This document shows, piece after piece, positions 60,936 to 64,000 of a stretch of 64,000 nt of DNA. The stretch is from assembly GCA_009901575.1 (NCBI GenBank), contig WXYP01000003.1, positions 1-64,000 of the forward strand, written 5' to 3'. Under the pieces are notes generated by a model. It saw nothing but the letters and a program-made list of their open reading frames with translations, did no database searches and was not told the DNA's origin. This DNA is from Flavobacteriaceae bacterium R38. GTDB taxonomy: Bacteria; Bacteroidota; Bacteroidia; Flavobacteriales; Flavobacteriaceae. A program made the position numbers and the translations under genes. The stretch's first letter is position 1; every line of letters begins with the position of its first letter.

Positions 60936-61772
60936 ATGAAATCAATATTCTTTAAAATCAGTCTTTTATCTTTTTTTTTGTTGCTATCCTATAAGCCAAA
61001 CGTTCAGGAATTTCAGGGACAGGCAATTTATTTTTCTAAGTCTACTTTAGAATTGGGCAACTGGGGAGCCAGATTGAGCGAAGCACAAAAAAAACAAGTT
61101 CAGGCACGTTTAAAGAATAGGTTGGAAAAAACTTTTGTATTGAATTTCAACAAAGAAGCATCGGTATTTAATGAAGAAGAAAAACTAGATGCTATTTCTG
61201 GTGCTACGGATTCGTGGGGAAGTAATTTTTCCAGGGGAGAGCAATACAAAAATGTGAAAGAAAATGCATTGGTTCAGGTTCAGGAATTCTATGGTAAGCA
61301 ATTTTTAGTTAAGGATGAATTACAGGCTATAGATTGGAAATTGGGTAAAGAATCCAAACAAATAGGTCAATACACATGTTTTAAAGCCACAGCTTCCATA
61401 CCTAGTACAGAACTGAATTGGTATAGTTTTTCCTGGGGAAACTTAAGACCGGCTCGTCAACAAAATGCTGCTGCTGCAACTACTGAATCTGAAGAACCTG
61501 AAATAAAAATGACTGAAGTTGAAGCATGGTACACACCTCAAATACCTGTTGGACATGGTCCTGGTGAATATTGGGGCCTTCCGGGTCTTATTTTGGAAGT
61601 CAGTTCGGGAAATACTACTATGCTGTGTTCTGAAATCGTTATTAATCCACAGAAAAAAATCAAAATTGAAGCCCCTAAAAAGGGAAAAGTTACTACTAAA
61701 GCAGAATATCAGGCTACTGTCTTAAAAAAGATGCAGGAATTCAGAAACAATAGAGGTAGAAGAAGAAGCTAA
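60936..61772 (+). CDS. GLPGLI family protein
   Basis: 278 residues with an N-terminal signal segment (MKSIFFKISLLSFFLLLSYK). The family name motif is present as EYWGLPGLILEVSSG near residue 215, with the preceding AWYTPQIPVGHGPGEYWG. GLPGLI proteins are periplasmic or outer-membrane associated and usually sit beside a carboxypeptidase-regulatory/beta-barrel protein, exactly as here. Thought to work in transport or envelope metal handling; unproven. A Gln/Ala/Glu-rich loop occurs at ~180. Confidence 0.88.
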   Translation: MKSIFFKISLLSFFLLLSYKPNVQEFQGQAIYFSKSTLELGNWGARLSEAQKKQVQARLKNRLEKTFVLNFNKEASVFNEEEKLDAISGATDSWGSNFSRGEQYKNVKENALVQVQEFYGKQFLVKDELQAIDWKLGKESKQIGQYTCFKATASIPSTELNWYSFSWGNLRPARQQNAAAATTESEEPEIKMTEVEAWYTPQIPVGHGPGEYWGLPGLILEVSSGNTTMLCSEIVINPQKKIKIEAPKKGKVTTKAEYQATVLKKMQEFRNNRGRRRS

Positions 61773-61818
61773 TAAAAGCTGAATTGAAAATTACTACTAA
61801 ATCAGCTGATAGATCATC

Positions 61819-64000
61819 ATGAAAAATATATTTTGCATTGTGTTATTTTTCGCAGCGAGTGTTTCTTATGCTCAAATTAAGTTTGAAGGCATAGTTAGTG
61901 ATACCCTAAAAAATCCTCTGGAATTGGCAAATGTCATTGCTATCAATCAAGAAACTAAAAGCCTGGAATCTTATGGAATAACAAACGATCAAGGGAAATA
62001 TAAATTGGAATTGGCTCCAAACAGCACCTATGAAATACAGGTTAGCTATGTTGGATTGAAAACATTTAAAGATACGCTCTCAACTCAGGAAAATGATATT
62101 ATTAAAAATTACACACTTCAACCGGAAAATGCTTTAGATGAGGTAGAGGTTGTCTACAAAATACCGGTTATCGTAAAAGGAGATACTCTGATTTACAATG
62201 CAGACTCTTTTAAAACCGGAACCGAACGTAAGTTAGAAGATGTATTGGAAAAATTACCGGGAGTAGAAATCAATGAAGACGGCCAGATAGAAGTGGAAGG
62301 GAAAGTTGTTAATAAGCTGATGGTTAATGGCAAGGATTTTTTTGATGGAGATACTAAACTAGCTACTAAAAATATACCTTCTAAAGCAGTAGATAAAATA
62401 CAAGTGCTTCGAAATTACTCAGAAGTTAATCAGTTGAGAGGTGTGACCAACAATCAGGATAATGTAGCTCTTAATATCAAACTCAAGGAAGGAAAAGAAA
62501 ACTTTTGGTTTGGAAATATTACGGCAGGAGGAGGAGCTTCTCCAGACGATGAGCTTTATTTGGTACAGCCTAAATTGTTTTATTACAGTCCTAAATACAG
62601 CCTTAATTTCATAGGAGATTTCAATAACATTGGTGAAGTTGCTTTAACACGACGTGATATCAGGAATTTAAGTGGTGGTTTTCGGGCTCCGAGCAGGAGT
62701 AGCGGAACGAATATTAATCTTGGAGACAATGGCTTGAATTTTTTAACCAATCAGAACAATGCCCAGGAAATCGAAAATAAATTGGCTACAGGTAATTTTA
62801 GCTATTCTCCTAACAATGCATTAGATCTGAGTGGTTTCCTTATTTTCAATAGCAATCGTATACGCTCCAGGGAAACCAGTTTTATACAATATACCAATCC
62901 GGATTTTGGAATTCCAGATGAAGCTCGGGAAGAAACAAGTAACGAGCGTTCTAACCAGGGACTGTTAAAACTAAGTGCATCTTATCAACCCAACGCCAAT
63001 AACCAATTGGATTATGATATCCTGGCTCGTGTATCTGATGATACTCAGAGTCAGAATGCTTTTTCTTCTGTTCTTGGAAACACAACTCAGCTGGACGAGG
63101 TTACCCCCTACAGTATTAATCAAAATTTGAATTATTATTATACGCTGGATGAAAACAACATCTTCGCTTTTGAGGCACAGCACTTGTTAAAGAATGAAGA
63201 TCCGTTTTACAACGCTGTTTTGGTTAATGCTCCGGAGGGCCCGGATGCTTTTGACACTACTGCAAATGCTTTAGGCCTGAATACTTCACAAAATAATTAT
63301 AATTTGGGTCAGAACCGACGTATTAAATCCAACCAGTTGGACGCCAAATTAGATTACTATCATATCCTCAACCCTAAAAGCAATATCAACCTGACATTTG
63401 GTACCATTTTGAGTCGACAGGAATTCAATTCCAATATTTTCCAGTTCCTGGAAGATGGTTCTCAGTTTGATCCGGTACCAATTATTAATGATGGCCTGGC
63501 TATTAATGATACGGAATACAATTTCAGTGATGTTTATCTGGGAGCACATTACCGTTTAAGAACGGGTAAATTTACAATTACTCCTGGATTTTCTTTACAT
63601 GCATACGGAAATAAGAATACGCAATTTGGAGAAACATTTAGAGATAATTTCTTTAGAGTTTTACCCGATTTTGAAACCCGAATTCAACTCAAAAAAAGTG
63701 AATCTCTGACTTTTAGATATGAACTTCGTAATCAGTTTACAGATGTTACACGATTAGCCCGAGGATTGGTCTTGAACAATTTTAACAATATCCAGTTTGG
63801 AGAACCCGACCTTCAGAATGCCTTATCTCATAATCTAAGTTTATTTTACAATAGCTTTAATCTTTTCAATTACACCAATGTTTTTGCGAGGGCGGCCTAC
63901 TCAAGCAATGTTGATCAGATACGCAGCCTGACAAATTTTGAAAATGTAATCCGAACGAGTAGCTTTTTCAATTCTAATTTTGCTGATGAAAATTTCAATT
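61819..64000 (+). CDS. Outer-membrane beta-barrel protein with regulatory N-terminus (3' end outside window)
   Basis: At least 727 codons, no stop before the window end. Signal peptide MKNIFCIVLFFAASVSYAQ, carboxypeptidase-regulatory-like domain (residues ~20-105: FEGIVSDTLKNPLELANVIA), a plug-like region (~115-220: LEDVLEKLPGVEINEDGQIE, VNGKDFFDGD) and then a beta-barrel with repeated aromatic strands. The family is TonB-receptor-like (OMP_b-brl-3). 46 bases after the GLPGLI gene, so transcribed with it. Confidence 0.9.
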   Translation, partial: MKNIFCIVLFFAASVSYAQIKFEGIVSDTLKNPLELANVIAINQETKSLESYGITNDQGKYKLELAPNSTYEIQVSYVGLKTFKDTLSTQENDIIKNYTLQPENALDEVEVVYKIPVIVKGDTLIYNADSFKTGTERKLEDVLEKLPGVEINEDGQIEVEGKVVNKLMVNGKDFFDGDTKLATKNIPSKAVDKIQVLRNYSEVNQLRGVTNNQDNVALNIKLKEGKENFWFGNITAGGGASPDDELYLVQPKLFYYSPKYSLNFIGDFNNIGEVALTRRDIRNLSGGFRAPSRSSGTNINLGDNGLNFLTNQNNAQEIENKLATGNFSYSPNNALDLSGFLIFNSNRIRSRETSFIQYTNPDFGIPDEAREETSNERSNQGLLKLSASYQPNANNQLDYDILARVSDDTQSQNAFSSVLGNTTQLDEVTPYSINQNLNYYYTLDENNIFAFEAQHLLKNEDPFYNAVLVNAPEGPDAFDTTANALGLNTSQNNYNLGQNRRIKSNQLDAKLDYYHILNPKSNINLTFGTILSRQEFNSNIFQFLEDGSQFDPVPIINDGLAINDTEYNFSDVYLGAHYRLRTGKFTITPGFSLHAYGNKNTQFGETFRDNFFRVLPDFETRIQLKKSESLTFRYELRNQFTDVTRLARGLVLNNFNNIQFGEPDLQNALSHNLSLFYNSFNLFNYTNVFARAAYSSNVDQIRSLTNFENVIRTSSFFNSNFADENFN

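Overview
The window is chromosomal DNA from a member of the Bacteroidota, most likely a (probably marine) Flavobacteriaceae bacterium. Supporting signs are: AT-rich intergenic DNA; promoters of the Bacteroidota TAnnTTTG type ahead of several genes; an SprB-like giant adhesin with a PorP/SprF partner; type IX secretion (T9SS) sorting domains; DUF2807, GLPGLI and LruC families; and tRNA genes without an encoded CCA. No species call is attempted.

Layout. 1-5320: the end of an SprB-like gliding/adhesion protein plus SprF. 5392-16403: housekeeping genes (folB, tRNA-Cys, LysE-type exporter, RNase R, rpiB, a GNAT, an S41 protease, rnpA), an LRR surface protein and a decayed VOC-family gene. 16480-35712: a 19-kb phage-derived island, described below. 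35992-52251: membrane, protease and core genes (M1 and S8 peptidases, MBL hydrolase, SulP transporter with USP opposite a CPA antiporter, lepA, dusB, FtsX/LolC, rbfA, mce). 52290-52723: a tRNA(CAT) locus split by a GIY-YIG nuclease gene, with a 5' tRNA fragment left behind. 52759-64000: pentapeptide-repeat membrane protein, a lipoprotein/LruC pair, a helix-hairpin-helix lipoprotein, folE opposite a Fur/Zur-family regulator with a perfect operator palindrome between them, an RNA methyltransferase, and a GLPGLI gene followed by an outer-membrane beta-barrel gene that runs off the window.

The island is the most unusual region. An S24-type self-cleaving repressor (34909-35712) faces a long leftward set of genes: a small HTH protein, a short domain protein, a 1166-residue protein of unknown family, a 672-residue protein whose C-terminus carries an HNHPSG...SxxD (JAB/RadC-like) toxin-type motif, a likely immunity gene, an array of immunity-type genes (YwqK/MORN-like, endonuclease V-like, SMI1/KNR4-like) separated by about 160-bp repeats with terminal inverted repeats, then a CHAP/NlpC-like lysin, a holin, and a set of fibre-like proteins of which four share an ETGDKPTQQQF-type N-terminus. 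I see no terminase, portal, capsid, sheath, tube, baseplate or integrase. The arrangement suggests a domesticated, damage-inducible toxin release island (repressor, toxin with immunity, fibres, holin plus lysin), although a decayed prophage remains possible. Palindromic operator candidates sit between the repressor and the leftward genes.
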